NCBI RefSeq assembly: GCF_014324365.1
Contig: NZ_QEIG01000013.1
Location: 170,585 to 234,584, forward strand
Reading direction: 5' to 3'
Source: Algoriphagus sp. AK58
GTDB lineage: Bacteria > Bacteroidota > Bacteroidia > Cytophagales > Cyclobacteriaceae
Length of the DNA stretch: 64,000 bases
Numbering within the stretch: position 1 is the stretch's first letter; each line of letters starts with the position of its first letter. Shown here piece by piece: positions 8,108-16,400 of this stretch. Under the pieces are notes generated by a model. The model was not told the DNA's origin. It did no database searches and was given only the letters and a program-made list of their open reading frames with translations. The position numbers and the translations under genes are program-made.

Positions 8108-9160
8108 TTACTTTCCCTTCCTGAGGACAATCATTTTAGAGTCCATCACATTGCCCAGAAAAAGATACTCTCCGAAAGGAATGGCCACTGAGCTGGCAGA
8201 CATGGTTTCGCCTTTGTCCAGCCAAACTGTAGTCTGTTTGAGCTGCTGATCAGAAAAGTGGATTTTTAAAATCTCCGAAGGAGCAGTGGTTTTTTTACCT
8301 GCTGCATACGCCGAAAAAGTCATCAAATCCGGATGTGCTCCAGACCAGATGCCTCCTTCTTCATCCCTCTCTAGGTTATCTACCCCTGTGGCTGTAGGAA
8401 TGTCTTCCAAGAAGGTGAGATCTCCGTTTTCTTGGATCTCAAAAACCCGAATCAGGAAATGTCTGGAAGAAGCCACGAGAAGATTTTTTCCGGATTGATC
8501 CAACACCAGCCCATTGGGGTAGGCCATGTTTTCTGCCACGATGCGAAAGGATTCTCCGTCATAATAGCCCACATTGGCTTTGGCTACTCCAAGGTAATTT
8601 TCTGCAAAAATTCCCAAGTCAGAAGTAGAGCCATGATCATTGGAGTAGTAAAACCGATCAGCATCTACCCATACTAGGTCATTTGGAGAGATTAACTTGG
8701 GATCTCTTAGGCTGTGGCTATACCGCACGGTATCCTGATCGATAGTGAAAACCTCAATAGAATGTTTTCCCTCTACATGGTTGATCACAGCCAACCGATA
8801 CTGCTTTGGTCCGGTCTCGATCAGGCTAATACCATGAGGATAGAGCACCAATTCGGAAGGTAAGGGAATGGGATGCGCTGTAAAAGGCGCATCCTTCAGG
8901 TCCATCCAATACAAGCCATGAAGTCCTTTTTCGCCTGAGCGCCTTTTGGCTCGATCATCAACGGACAGGATCATAAAACTGTCCGTGCGGGAAATAGCCA
9001 TGTCTTCCACTCCGGGCAAACCTATAGTTTGCTCAATCCCTCCAAATTCATGGTAGGTTTCAATTTTTCGAAAGAAGCCCGTACTCCAAAAGGTATAGAG
9101 AACAAAGAGCCCAAGTGCCAGTAGCACAAGACCCAGAGAGATGCCGATTTTCATGGACAT
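8108..9160 (-). CDS. Paraoxonase/SMP-30-like six-bladed propeller protein
   Basis: This 350-residue protein has one N-terminal membrane anchor (residues about 8-27) followed by a beta-propeller. SPNDLVWVDADRFYYSNDHG and TGVDNLERDEEGGIWSGAHP match the calcium-binding Asn/Asp segments of paraoxonase (PON) and SMP-30 type lactonases or arylesterases. A second MAYPNGLVLDQSGKN block is typical of the family. It is the last gene of a three-gene run, 37 bp after the permease-peptidase gene, and probably sits outside the inner membrane, attached to it. Lactone or ester hydrolysis is likely but the substrate is unknown. Confidence 0.72.
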   Translation of the reverse strand: MSMKIGISLGLVLLALGLFVLYTFWSTGFFRKIETYHEFGGIEQTIGLPGVEDMAISRTDSFMILSVDDRAKRRSGEKGLHGLYWMDLKDAPFTAHPIPLPSELVLYPHGISLIETGPKQYRLAVINHVEGKHSIEVFTIDQDTVRYSHSLRDPKLISPNDLVWVDADRFYYSNDHGSTSDLGIFAENYLGVAKANVGYYDGESFRIVAENMAYPNGLVLDQSGKNLLVASSRHFLIRVFEIQENGDLTFLEDIPTATGVDNLERDEEGGIWSGAHPDLMTFSAYAAGKKTTAPSEILKIHFSDQQLKQTTVWLDKGETMSASSVAIPFGEYLFLGNVMDSKMIVLRKGK

Positions 9161-9197
9161 GGTTATTGTTATTGGAAGTTTTTGATTGGGTGGTAGC

Positions 9198-12100
9198 TTA
9201 CTGCCTTTCTACTGAAATCGTATTGTCATCCGGAATGCGATCGATAAGCTTGTTGTAGGGATCGATGCCGGCCTTGACGGGTTCACCCTTTATTTTGACA
9301 GTGATCGTGGATTGACCGGGTTTGATCTTATGCTTTTGGATATAAAGCGGATTGACTCGGGTGCGGCCATTTTCGTCCTTATCCTCTGCCGCAAAAACGC
9401 CTACATCGATGTAGTCGGCTTGGTAATCCGCATTCGATTCCTTACCGGTCTCATCTGCATAGAGTTTCTGGGAGCGAAGATTGAGCGTGACTTCATATTC
9501 ACCTTCTCCAATCTTTTTGGCCGTAACACTTTCAGCTTTGTTGTCATAAAGGGTGATTTTGTTCCAGGTGTCCTCCAGGTAGTATTTGACGCTATCAGGA
9601 GTCACTGCTTCCAGATGACGGTACAAATCATAGCTCCCGGGAAAAGGTGGAGTTTCCTTCAGCCCAAATTCCTGATTGAAGGCAAAAAGAGCCGAATCCA
9701 TCGTCTCTGCACCAATCAAGTCCCGAAGTCCATACAAAATCAAACTTCCTTTATAATACCATTGATAGGCCCGATTGCAATTGATAAAGGTGTTTTCTTT
9801 TTTGCTTTCAGTAGCCCTCCCTCTCAGGTAATTATCCAGTTCTTCTTTTAGGAAGCGCTTCATGTTGTCTTTTCCATACCTTCTTTCGGTAAGGATCAAG
9901 GCGGAAAACTCCGCCAAAGCCTCCGAAATCAGGTTGGATCCACGGGTATAATTCGGTGTAATCTGATGCCCCCACCACTGATGGGCCAGTTCGTGGGCAG
10001 TCACGTAGTAGACAAAATCAAAATCGTCCGGTTTTTTGAAATCTGCCACCCAGCCAAAACTTTCCGAAAAAGGCACGGTGTTAGGAAACGATTGGGCAAA
10101 CCCTGCATACCGAGGAAACTCCAAGAGGCGCATTTGCCTAAACTGGAAGTTGCCATAGGTCTCCGAAAAATAAGTCAAGCCGTCTTTGTAGGCTGCTAGG
10201 AATCGGTCCAGATTGTAAATGTGTGTGGGATGATGGAAGATCTCGATGTTGACTTCTTGTCCATCCGGGAGCACAGCCTTGTCTTTGAGCACTTCATACT
10301 CAGCCGACACGAAAGTGAAGAAAGCCTGAATCGGAGTGTCCTGTATGTAGTGGAAGTAACGCCTGCCATTTTCCTCCCATTCCCGCTGCAAATAGCCCGG
10401 TGCGACAGCAATCTGACTTGGGATCGTGCTTACAATGGCTTCAAAAGAAATCAGATCCGCGTCATTGACAAACAGCAAGGTAGATTCTCCGTATGGATCT
10501 CGGTGCTCCGGCAAGTCTTCCGGTTTGGGAGGGAGCCCGTATTTCTTTCTGTCCTCGTCGCTGTTCATTTCGTTGTTGGGATCATAGCCCATGGTAGGGA
10601 TTCCCCCAGAAAAGAAGGTGCCATTATAGACGATATCTCTTCCATAGCCTGAATTGGGGATGCCCGAATATTTCTTGTTGCTGACGATGAGCAGGTTCAG
10701 TGTATCACCAGGCTGCATCGGCTGTGGCAAAGCGGTGATCTGATACCAGTGTTTCTCCTGCTTCTTTCCCAAAATCTGGAATTTTGAGGGTTCATAGTTC
10801 AGTGGGAATCGGTAAGGCAGCGTATCGCCTTGATAGATGACCTTAAAATCGCTCAAGTCACTGGAATTGAAGTGAATCGAATCGATGGCTGACTCGGTCT
10901 TGTTGACCAACTGAACTTCCGCTTCAAAATAGGCTTCGCGCTCCATTGGAAACAGGTCTGCCTTTATCTTGATTTTGGTGACTTTGGGCTGAGGAATCCG
11001 CTCGTATTTTTTGAGTTGTTGCTCATAGGCCACTTGACGGAGTTTTCCCTCTTCTACGGTTCGATAGTCATTTTGGTACACCACAGATTGGAAAATATAA
11101 GCACCTGTGACCAATGCCAAGACCAAAAACGCAAATCCAAATCGGGTGGAAGGCAAGGAAAGTCTTCGTTTGGCAGTAGCCCAACGGCTTTTCCAGGAAT
11201 CTTCTGTTCCTCTGCTGAAGAAAATACTGAAAAACAGTACCAGAAATATCCCAAATGAGGTCCAATAAATATTGAACCAAACGAGTGCATCGCCAAAGTG
11301 TCCCAGCCCGTTCATGTCACTCCAAGTGTACCCAGGCTTGTAGCTGAAGAAAAACAGGTTGAAATTATAATCTGCAAAGCTTCTCAGCACAATCATCACC
11401 ACCCAAATCCCAATGGCCGCGGCATGGCCGGCAAACTTGTTGTTGACAAGCAAGTGGACAGCAAACACCAGCATGACCATTTGTAGGTAATCGGGGAAGG
11501 TAATCAGGTAGCTGTCGATCAAGTAGACGGGCAAATCAAAAAGGAAATACCCTTTCAAAATCTGAACAATCAGACCAACAACAATCGGCAAGGAGGTCAG
11601 CACCAAGCAGACAAAGGCCATCCCCAAAAACTTGGAAGCAATCACCACTCCGTCCTTGACCGGAAAAGTGTCATTGATGATCGAGTACCCTGTAGAGCGA
11701 TCCCGATGTAGGGCCTCCCCGGTAAAAAACACAATGATGATGAAGACAAACAGGTTGTAATCGTACCCTTTGTACTCCATCAGAAAGGAGGTCGAGGGCA
11801 AAATCGGAACACTGTAGGTGGTATTTCCAATCCAGAAGTCCAGCACCAAAAAGATCATTCCACCCAGCAAAATGGATCGGAAATAAATGTCTTTGAGGAC
11901 ATTTTGGACTTCGATTTTGGTGAGGGTTTGTAAGGATCGCCATTGGTAAGAAGAAGAAAAGTCCGGCAATACCTTTCGGAAAGCCCCCGTGATGACAGAT
12001 TCCTCTTTTGTGGATTCGGCTTTTTTGCTTTTTCTGGAAGCTTGGAAAAAATAAGAGAAACTGAATCGGTAGTAGGAGGCAATGAAAAAAGCCAAGCCCA

Positions 12101-12845
12101 CGCATGTCCAAAGTACCCGGTTTAGCAGAAGATTACCGGTGACGGAGAGCAAAAAGGTATTTTGCTCATAGGGTGTGAGGTAACGTGTTTGAAGATCAAA
12201 GGAATTCAAGCCAAAAGGATCAATCAGCTGAACCAAGTCCTTGTTTTCAATATCCTGAGCCAAAAAATTGGCAAGCAGATATCCTATGAAAATCACAATT
12301 CCTCCCGAGTAGATCGAGCGGATATTGCGCGTAAAAATGATCAAAGCAAAAAACAAAGCTCCAGCCAGCCAAAGGTTGGGAAGCACCAAAGTCAGCCAGG
12401 GATGGAGGTAATTCATCAGCTCGTTTGGGCCGTATCGCTCTGCATCTGTGCCGAACAGCGGACCCAGTACGCTTCCCAAATAAATCCCCAAAAGCGAACC
12501 CAAACTGATGAAAAGCAAGGTGGCAAAGGAACCCCAAAAACGCCCCATAAAGTACCCAAACTTGCTGATCGGGTAGCTGAAGAGAAAGGTACCGGTGCCA
12601 TGCTCCAAATCCCGATAGATAGGTACCCCCATGATGGCAGAGGCAATCAGAATCCCGAAAAGAGAAACCAAAATTTCAAAATTAGCGATCACGATTGGAG
12701 AGTTGTGATAGACTTTTTCGGAGGCCGGCGTATTTCCAAATCCAAAAAGCAGAAGAGGCACAATCAGCAAAAGGGCAAAATAGATGTAAGTCGCCGGTCT
12801 GCTAAAGCGGTACTTTAGCTCAAATAGAAAGATGTCCTTAAACAT
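9198..12845 (-). CDS. ABC-2 permease fused to M1-family aminopeptidase
   Basis: This 1215-residue protein joins two known modules. Residues about 1-600 hold two sets of membrane spans resembling ABC-2 type permeases (for example FLFSYPISKFGYFMGRFWG), and a further span lies near residue 600. From about 640 on there is an M1 metallopeptidase domain with HELAHQWWGH (His951, Glu952, His955) and a third zinc ligand candidate, Glu975. The spacing from His955 to Glu975 is 19 residues rather than the usual 18; I believe the same spacing is seen in other permease-linked M1 proteins. The ATPase partner is encoded 10 bp upstream. The peptidase domain should face the periplasm. The transported substrate is unknown. 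Confidence 0.85.
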   Translation of the reverse strand: MFKDIFLFELKYRFSRPATYIYFALLLIVPLLLFGFGNTPASEKVYHNSPIVIANFEILVSLFGILIASAIMGVPIYRDLEHGTGTFLFSYPISKFGYFMGRFWGSFATLLFISLGSLLGIYLGSVLGPLFGTDAERYGPNELMNYLHPWLTLVLPNLWLAGALFFALIIFTRNIRSIYSGGIVIFIGYLLANFLAQDIENKDLVQLIDPFGLNSFDLQTRYLTPYEQNTFLLSVTGNLLLNRVLWTCVGLAFFIASYYRFSFSYFFQASRKSKKAESTKEESVITGAFRKVLPDFSSSYQWRSLQTLTKIEVQNVLKDIYFRSILLGGMIFLVLDFWIGNTTYSVPILPSTSFLMEYKGYDYNLFVFIIIVFFTGEALHRDRSTGYSIINDTFPVKDGVVIASKFLGMAFVCLVLTSLPIVVGLIVQILKGYFLFDLPVYLIDSYLITFPDYLQMVMLVFAVHLLVNNKFAGHAAAIGIWVVMIVLRSFADYNFNLFFFSYKPGYTWSDMNGLGHFGDALVWFNIYWTSFGIFLVLFFSIFFSRGTEDSWKSRWATAKRRLSLPSTRFGFAFLVLALVTGAYIFQSVVYQNDYRTVEEGKLRQVAYEQQLKKYERIPQPKVTKIKIKADLFPMEREAYFEAEVQLVNKTESAIDSIHFNSSDLSDFKVIYQGDTLPYRFPLNYEPSKFQILGKKQEKHWYQITALPQPMQPGDTLNLLIVSNKKYSGIPNSGYGRDIVYNGTFFSGGIPTMGYDPNNEMNSDEDRKKYGLPPKPEDLPEHRDPYGESTLLFVNDADLISFEAIVSTIPSQIAVAPGYLQREWEENGRRYFHYIQDTPIQAFFTFVSAEYEVLKDKAVLPDGQEVNIEIFHHPTHIYNLDRFLAAYKDGLTYFSETYGNFQFRQMRLLEFPRYAGFAQSFPNTVPFSESFGWVADFKKPDDFDFVYYVTAHELAHQWWGHQITPNYTRGSNLISEALAEFSALILTERRYGKDNMKRFLKEELDNYLRGRATESKKENTFINCNRAYQWYYKGSLILYGLRDLIGAETMDSALFAFNQEFGLKETPPFPGSYDLYRHLEAVTPDSVKYYLEDTWNKITLYDNKAESVTAKKIGEGEYEVTLNLRSQKLYADETGKESNADYQADYIDVGVFAAEDKDENGRTRVNPLYIQKHKIKPGQSTITVKIKGEPVKAGIDPYNKLIDRIPDDNTISVERQ

Positions 12846-12855
12846 ACGATTCCGA

Positions 12856-13743
12856 TTAAATGGTGATAGGATCCACTTTTTTAGAAATCACACTGAAGTA
12901 CACATCTTCCAGATCTCCCGCTACAGGTTCAAAGTCATTTCCCAGCCTTTCTTCGCTTTCGATGCGAAGGCTCAGCTTTCCTCCGATCAGCTTGGTGGAG
13001 ATCACGTGGTAGTCTTTTCGATAGTGATCCAATTCACTTTTTTCAATCGCTTTTTGATAGATTTTTCCCTGTACCATGGCGAGTCCGTCTTTTGGCTTGC
13101 CTTGCATGAGCACCTCTCCCGAGCAGATGATGGCCATGTTGGAGCAAAGGGTATTCACGTCCTCGACGATGTGTGTGGAGAGAATCACAATCGTGTTTTC
13201 TCCGATTTCGGAGAGCAGGTTATAAAAACGGTTACGCTCGGAAGGGTCGAGACCTGCGGTAGGTTCGTCCACGATGATCAGGGACGGGTTTCCCACCAAA
13301 GCCTGCGCAATCCCAAATCGCTGACGCATCCCGCCCGAAAAAGTACCGAGGCCTTTTTTTCGGTCTTTGAAGAGATTCACTTTTTGTAAAAGAGAGGCAA
13401 CGAGTTCTTTTCGGTCACTTTTGCTGCCGATGCCTTTCATTTGGGCAATGTGATCGAGCATGGTCTCGGCATTGATCCGGGGATAAAGGCCAAAATCCTG
13501 TGGGAGGTAGCCCAGACGCTCACGAACGGATTGTTTATCCTTCAGTACATCGATTCCGTCCAGCTGAATACTGCCAGAGTCCGCATCCTGAAGAGTGGCG
13601 ATGGTACGCATCAGGGTTGATTTTCCGGCACCATTAGGGCCTAAAAGTCCAAACATCCCCTGTGGAATAGTCAGGGAAATATCATTGAGTGCTTTCACTC
13701 CGTTGGAGTAGGTTTTTGAGAGATTTTTGATGAGTAATTCCAT
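12856..13743 (-). CDS. ABC transporter ATP-binding protein
   Basis: This 295-residue ATPase shows Walker A (GLLGPNGAGKST, about residues 33-44), a Q-loop (YLPQDFGLYP), the signature TFSGGMRQRFG, Walker B (LIIVDEPTAGLDP) and the H-loop (LSTHIVEDV). It most resembles the NatA/CcmA-type ATPases that pair with ABC-2 permeases. It is immediately followed by the permease-peptidase fusion, which is evidently its partner, so the two should form a homodimeric exporter or a mechanical membrane machine. It is the first gene of the run; the 442-bp gap upstream should contain the promoter. Confidence 0.9.
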   Translation of the reverse strand: MELLIKNLSKTYSNGVKALNDISLTIPQGMFGLLGPNGAGKSTLMRTIATLQDADSGSIQLDGIDVLKDKQSVRERLGYLPQDFGLYPRINAETMLDHIAQMKGIGSKSDRKELVASLLQKVNLFKDRKKGLGTFSGGMRQRFGIAQALVGNPSLIIVDEPTAGLDPSERNRFYNLLSEIGENTIVILSTHIVEDVNTLCSNMAIICSGEVLMQGKPKDGLAMVQGKIYQKAIEKSELDHYRKDYHVISTKLIGGKLSLRIESEERLGNDFEPVAGDLEDVYFSVISKKVDPITI

Positions 13744-14185
13744 GTCGAAAGATTGGGGTTAAGTAATAATGGGACTCGAGAATTTATTTTCTAATCGGTA
13801 AAAAACGGTACTCAAAAATTTGCGAAGGATAAGATAATCAAATGATTCTAAAGGTGATTTATAAAAACATACTAATGCATGTTCTAGAGGTCAGATGCAG
13901 ATTTTCCAAGATTGGTTGTCGGGAAAAGAGATTTTTTCTCCTAATTCAAACCTTGTCTCAACCTTGGGCTTTTATACTGATGATGAAATGCCCATGTGAA
14001 AATGTCTCACACACGGGAATGATTATTTAGGGCATTCTCCCGATGAAAAATCGGGACAGGCTATGTGGCAAATGAAAATCAAATAATAATCACCTGAAAT
14101 CGAGCATGACGCAAGCGACACACAGAGGGAGGATTATAATCCATGCGAGATTCTATCTGACCAATGAAAAACAAATTATAAACAG
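13744..14185. other. 442-bp divergent intergenic region
   Basis: This region separates the minus-strand ABC operon from the plus-strand VOC lipoprotein gene, so it must hold promoters in both directions. The only structure seen is a short hairpin, CCCGAT and ATCGGG (about 14039-14054). Candidate short ORFs here have no protein-like composition, and no RNA gene was recognised. Confidence 0.4.
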
Positions 14186-15418
14186 ATGAAAAGACAATTC
14201 CTTACGCCACTACTCCTGCTTTACCTCTTTTTTCTGTATTCCTGCGAGCAAAGGAGCTTCGATAAGCAGTCGGGGCAAATCGAATCCTTTGCCGAAATGG
14301 TCAAATCTGGGGTCAAACCCCTAGCCCTAGGTCCTCCGATGACCTCGGCCGAGTTGGATCTTTTTATGCCGGAGGTGGAGCGCATCAGTCAGAAATACGG
14401 GGTGAGTTTCTATCGGGAAGCCGACTTAGTGCAGACCGATTTGTTTCCTGCCTCAAGTGTGGAAGGAAAGGAAGTCGTGTTGTTTTACAAAGGAAACACG
14501 CTCAAAGCCTATGAAGATCTCAAGCAGGAGTTGGCCAAAGACAATCTCACCGCTGAGAGAAAAAGGGAATTGAGCCGGAGATTTGGCAGGTTATTAGGCT
14601 ATCCAACCGAGCGAATCAATGACCTGTTAGCCGAGAACAGCTCCTTCAGGGACCTGGAGGATTTTGGCATTCAAGGACTGGAGTTTAAGTGGTTTTACAA
14701 GGATCTGGCTAAAGCAAAGGCCTTTTACCAAACTACGCTCGGGTTGGAACTGGTGCAGGAAAATGACAGCTTGGCCAAATTTCTCATAGCCGGGGATTCT
14801 TTTTTGACGCTTCATTCCATTGCCAATTCAGGCTATACCGGAGCTGAATCCAAATCGGTCGCTTTGGCTTTTCTTACTGATCAGTTGGAGGCATGGTATG
14901 CCCATCTGCAAGAGCAAAAAGTGACCATCAAGTATCCGCTCAAGCAAAATCCGGGAGGTCCGCATGACGGTTTTGTGGCAGTGGATCCGGAGGGGTATCT
15001 CTTGGAGTTTGAGACATTTTTTCAGCATCCGGAAAATGAAGTCTTTATGCCTGAACTGGACGAGTTGCAGCCAAAGTCCACGCGTCATGGAGAAAAATTG
15101 CAGTTTAAGGGATCGGTGGTTTGGTTGTATTACAAGGATATGTTGCCTGCCGAACTCTTTGTGGAGGAAAGCCTGGGATTGACCAAAAGTGCGGATCAAG
15201 GATGGGCTAAAGTGTACCGATTTTCCCAACATGGTTACCTCGGCTTGGTCGATGGACTGAGAGGCATGAATACCTTTTCCCCTGAAAAATTGGTGGAAAT
15301 CAGCGTCGATCTGGAAAACCCCGGCCCTTGGGAAAACTACCTAAAAGCAAATTTTCCCGACTCCACCCGAAAAGCCAATTCCTTAAAAGATGCCGGTGGG
15401 TATCTGTTTAGGTTTTGA
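14186..15418 (+). CDS. Lipoprotein with two VOC (glyoxalase-fold) domains
   Basis: This 410-residue protein begins with a lipoprotein signal (lipobox LYSC, Cys20). After a helical region, a first VOC module spans about residues 160-285 (FKWFYKDLAKAKAFYQTTLG, ending DPEGYLLEFETFF). A second, more divergent one starts near 308 (SVVWLYYKDMLPAELFVEES). VOC proteins bind a metal and act on diverse small molecules or bind drugs. A secreted lipoprotein form is less common than a cytoplasmic one. The gene appears to stand alone. Substrate and reaction are not assignable. Confidence 0.68.
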   Translation: MKRQFLTPLLLLYLFFLYSCEQRSFDKQSGQIESFAEMVKSGVKPLALGPPMTSAELDLFMPEVERISQKYGVSFYREADLVQTDLFPASSVEGKEVVLFYKGNTLKAYEDLKQELAKDNLTAERKRELSRRFGRLLGYPTERINDLLAENSSFRDLEDFGIQGLEFKWFYKDLAKAKAFYQTTLGLELVQENDSLAKFLIAGDSFLTLHSIANSGYTGAESKSVALAFLTDQLEAWYAHLQEQKVTIKYPLKQNPGGPHDGFVAVDPEGYLLEFETFFQHPENEVFMPELDELQPKSTRHGEKLQFKGSVVWLYYKDMLPAELFVEESLGLTKSADQGWAKVYRFSQHGYLGLVDGLRGMNTFSPEKLVEISVDLENPGPWENYLKANFPDSTRKANSLKDAGGYLFRF

Positions 15419-15449
15419 CCTTCTTTCAAGACACTAGATTTTTTATTGA

Positions 15450-15525
15450 CCACATAGACAAATAGAAAGCATAGAAAAATGAGTACAATATTTTAGAACT
15501 GTGTAGACTTAAGTGGCTAAGTGGA
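15450..15525. repeat. CCACATAG hairpin repeat, copy A (degenerate)
   Basis: The left arm starts CCACATAGACAAATAG and the right arm ends with a decayed complement (AGTGGCTAAGTGGA). It is the most degraded of six copies in the window and lies 43 bp before copy B. Confidence 0.6.
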
Positions 15526-15567
15526 ACCAAAAAAACCGATGTACAGAAAGTGTGATTTTCATTAAAA

Positions 15568-15643
15568 ACCACATAGACACATAGAAAAAATAGGAAATGA
15601 GTTTTCCTATTAGAAACTATGCTAACCTATGTGTCTATGTGGT
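15568..15643. repeat. CCACATAG hairpin repeat, copy B
   Basis: ACCACATAGACACATAG (15568 on) pairs perfectly over 17 nt with CTATGTGTCTATGTGGT (ending 15643), and the inner arms continue the match more loosely. The total is about 76 nt, able to fold into a long hairpin as DNA or RNA. It lies upstream of the GxxExxY gene. Confidence 0.8.
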
Positions 15644-15801
15644 AGTCCTTATTTTTAAATTATGTAATTGATAAAGAGAAAAGAGCATCCAGCTCCCCTG
15701 GGACCTAAAGACCTTCTTTCAATACATTGGAAATCAATCGAAATCTTGTTTTTTTAAATTTTTAAATGAAAAGTGATCAAAGATTTTTAACGATAATTTT
15801 T

Positions 15802-16212
15802 ATGAGAAATACAAGAAAACAAATTGATGAGCTTTCCTATCAAATCATCGGGGCAGCCATTGAGGTTCACAAGCATATCGGGCCGGGAATGCTGGAAAGT
15901 GTGTATCAAACCTGTTTGGAGATAGAATTAACAGAGCGAGGCTTGTCATTTCAACAAGAACTGGAAATACCGATTGAGTACAAAGGGCACCATGTCCAAG
16001 GTTTGTTCAGATGTGATTTCCTGGTTGAAAACCAAATTGTGATAGAACTGAAGGCGGTGGCTGAACTTTTGCCAATTCATGAAGCACAAGCAATCAGCTA
16101 CATGAACCTGCTAAAAATCCCAAAGGGAATCCTGTTGAATTTCAATGTGACCAATTTATTCCAACACGGACAAAAAACCTTTGTGAGTAAATACTATAGC
16201 TCACTTTGTTGA
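15802..16212 (+). CDS. GxxExxY family protein (PD-(D/E)XK nuclease-like)
   Basis: The 136-residue protein has the defining motif in GPGMLESVY (GMLESVY fits GxxExxY) followed by FRCDFLVENQIVIELKAV. The latter supplies an Asp and an Glu-x-Lys pair in the arrangement of the PD-(D/E)XK nuclease superfamily, to which GxxExxY proteins are assigned. No experimentally established function is known to me. An earlier in-frame ATG at 15766 would add 12 residues; I prefer 15802 because family members usually begin shortly before the LSYQIIGAAIEVHK block. The gene is bracketed by hairpin repeats (copies A and B before, copy C starting 10 bp after its stop), so gene and repeats may form one unit. Confidence 0.85.
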   Translation: MRNTRKQIDELSYQIIGAAIEVHKHIGPGMLESVYQTCLEIELTERGLSFQQELEIPIEYKGHHVQGLFRCDFLVENQIVIELKAVAELLPIHEAQAISYMNLLKIPKGILLNFNVTNLFQHGQKTFVSKYYSSLC

Positions 16213-16221
16213 TATTATTTA

Positions 16222-16288
16222 ACCGCATAGACACATAGAAATAGGCTAATCCTCCTAAAACTATGTGTCTCTATGTGCCTATGTGGTG
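16222..16288. repeat. CCACATAG hairpin repeat, copy C
   Basis: ACCGCATAGACACATAG opens the element and CTATGTGCCTATGTGGT closes it, with an extra CTATGTGTCT repeat inside the right arm. It starts 10 bp after the GxxExxY stop codon and could also act as that gene's terminator structure. Confidence 0.78.
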
Positions 16289-16400
16289 TTATTCTTCTTT
16301 TTGAAATCCAATTTAGCCATTGAGGATTTTGTGGTTTTTTAAAGAGCCAGAATATTCTATGTTTATATTCCTTCTACTGCTTTCTTGAAAAATAAAACTT

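Noticed and set aside
12162..12818. Long plus-strand ORF of 218 residues
   Set aside because: It lies entirely antisense to the ABC-2 permease gene and its composition (Gln/Lys/Arg-rich, no hydrophobic core) is that of a shadow reading frame.
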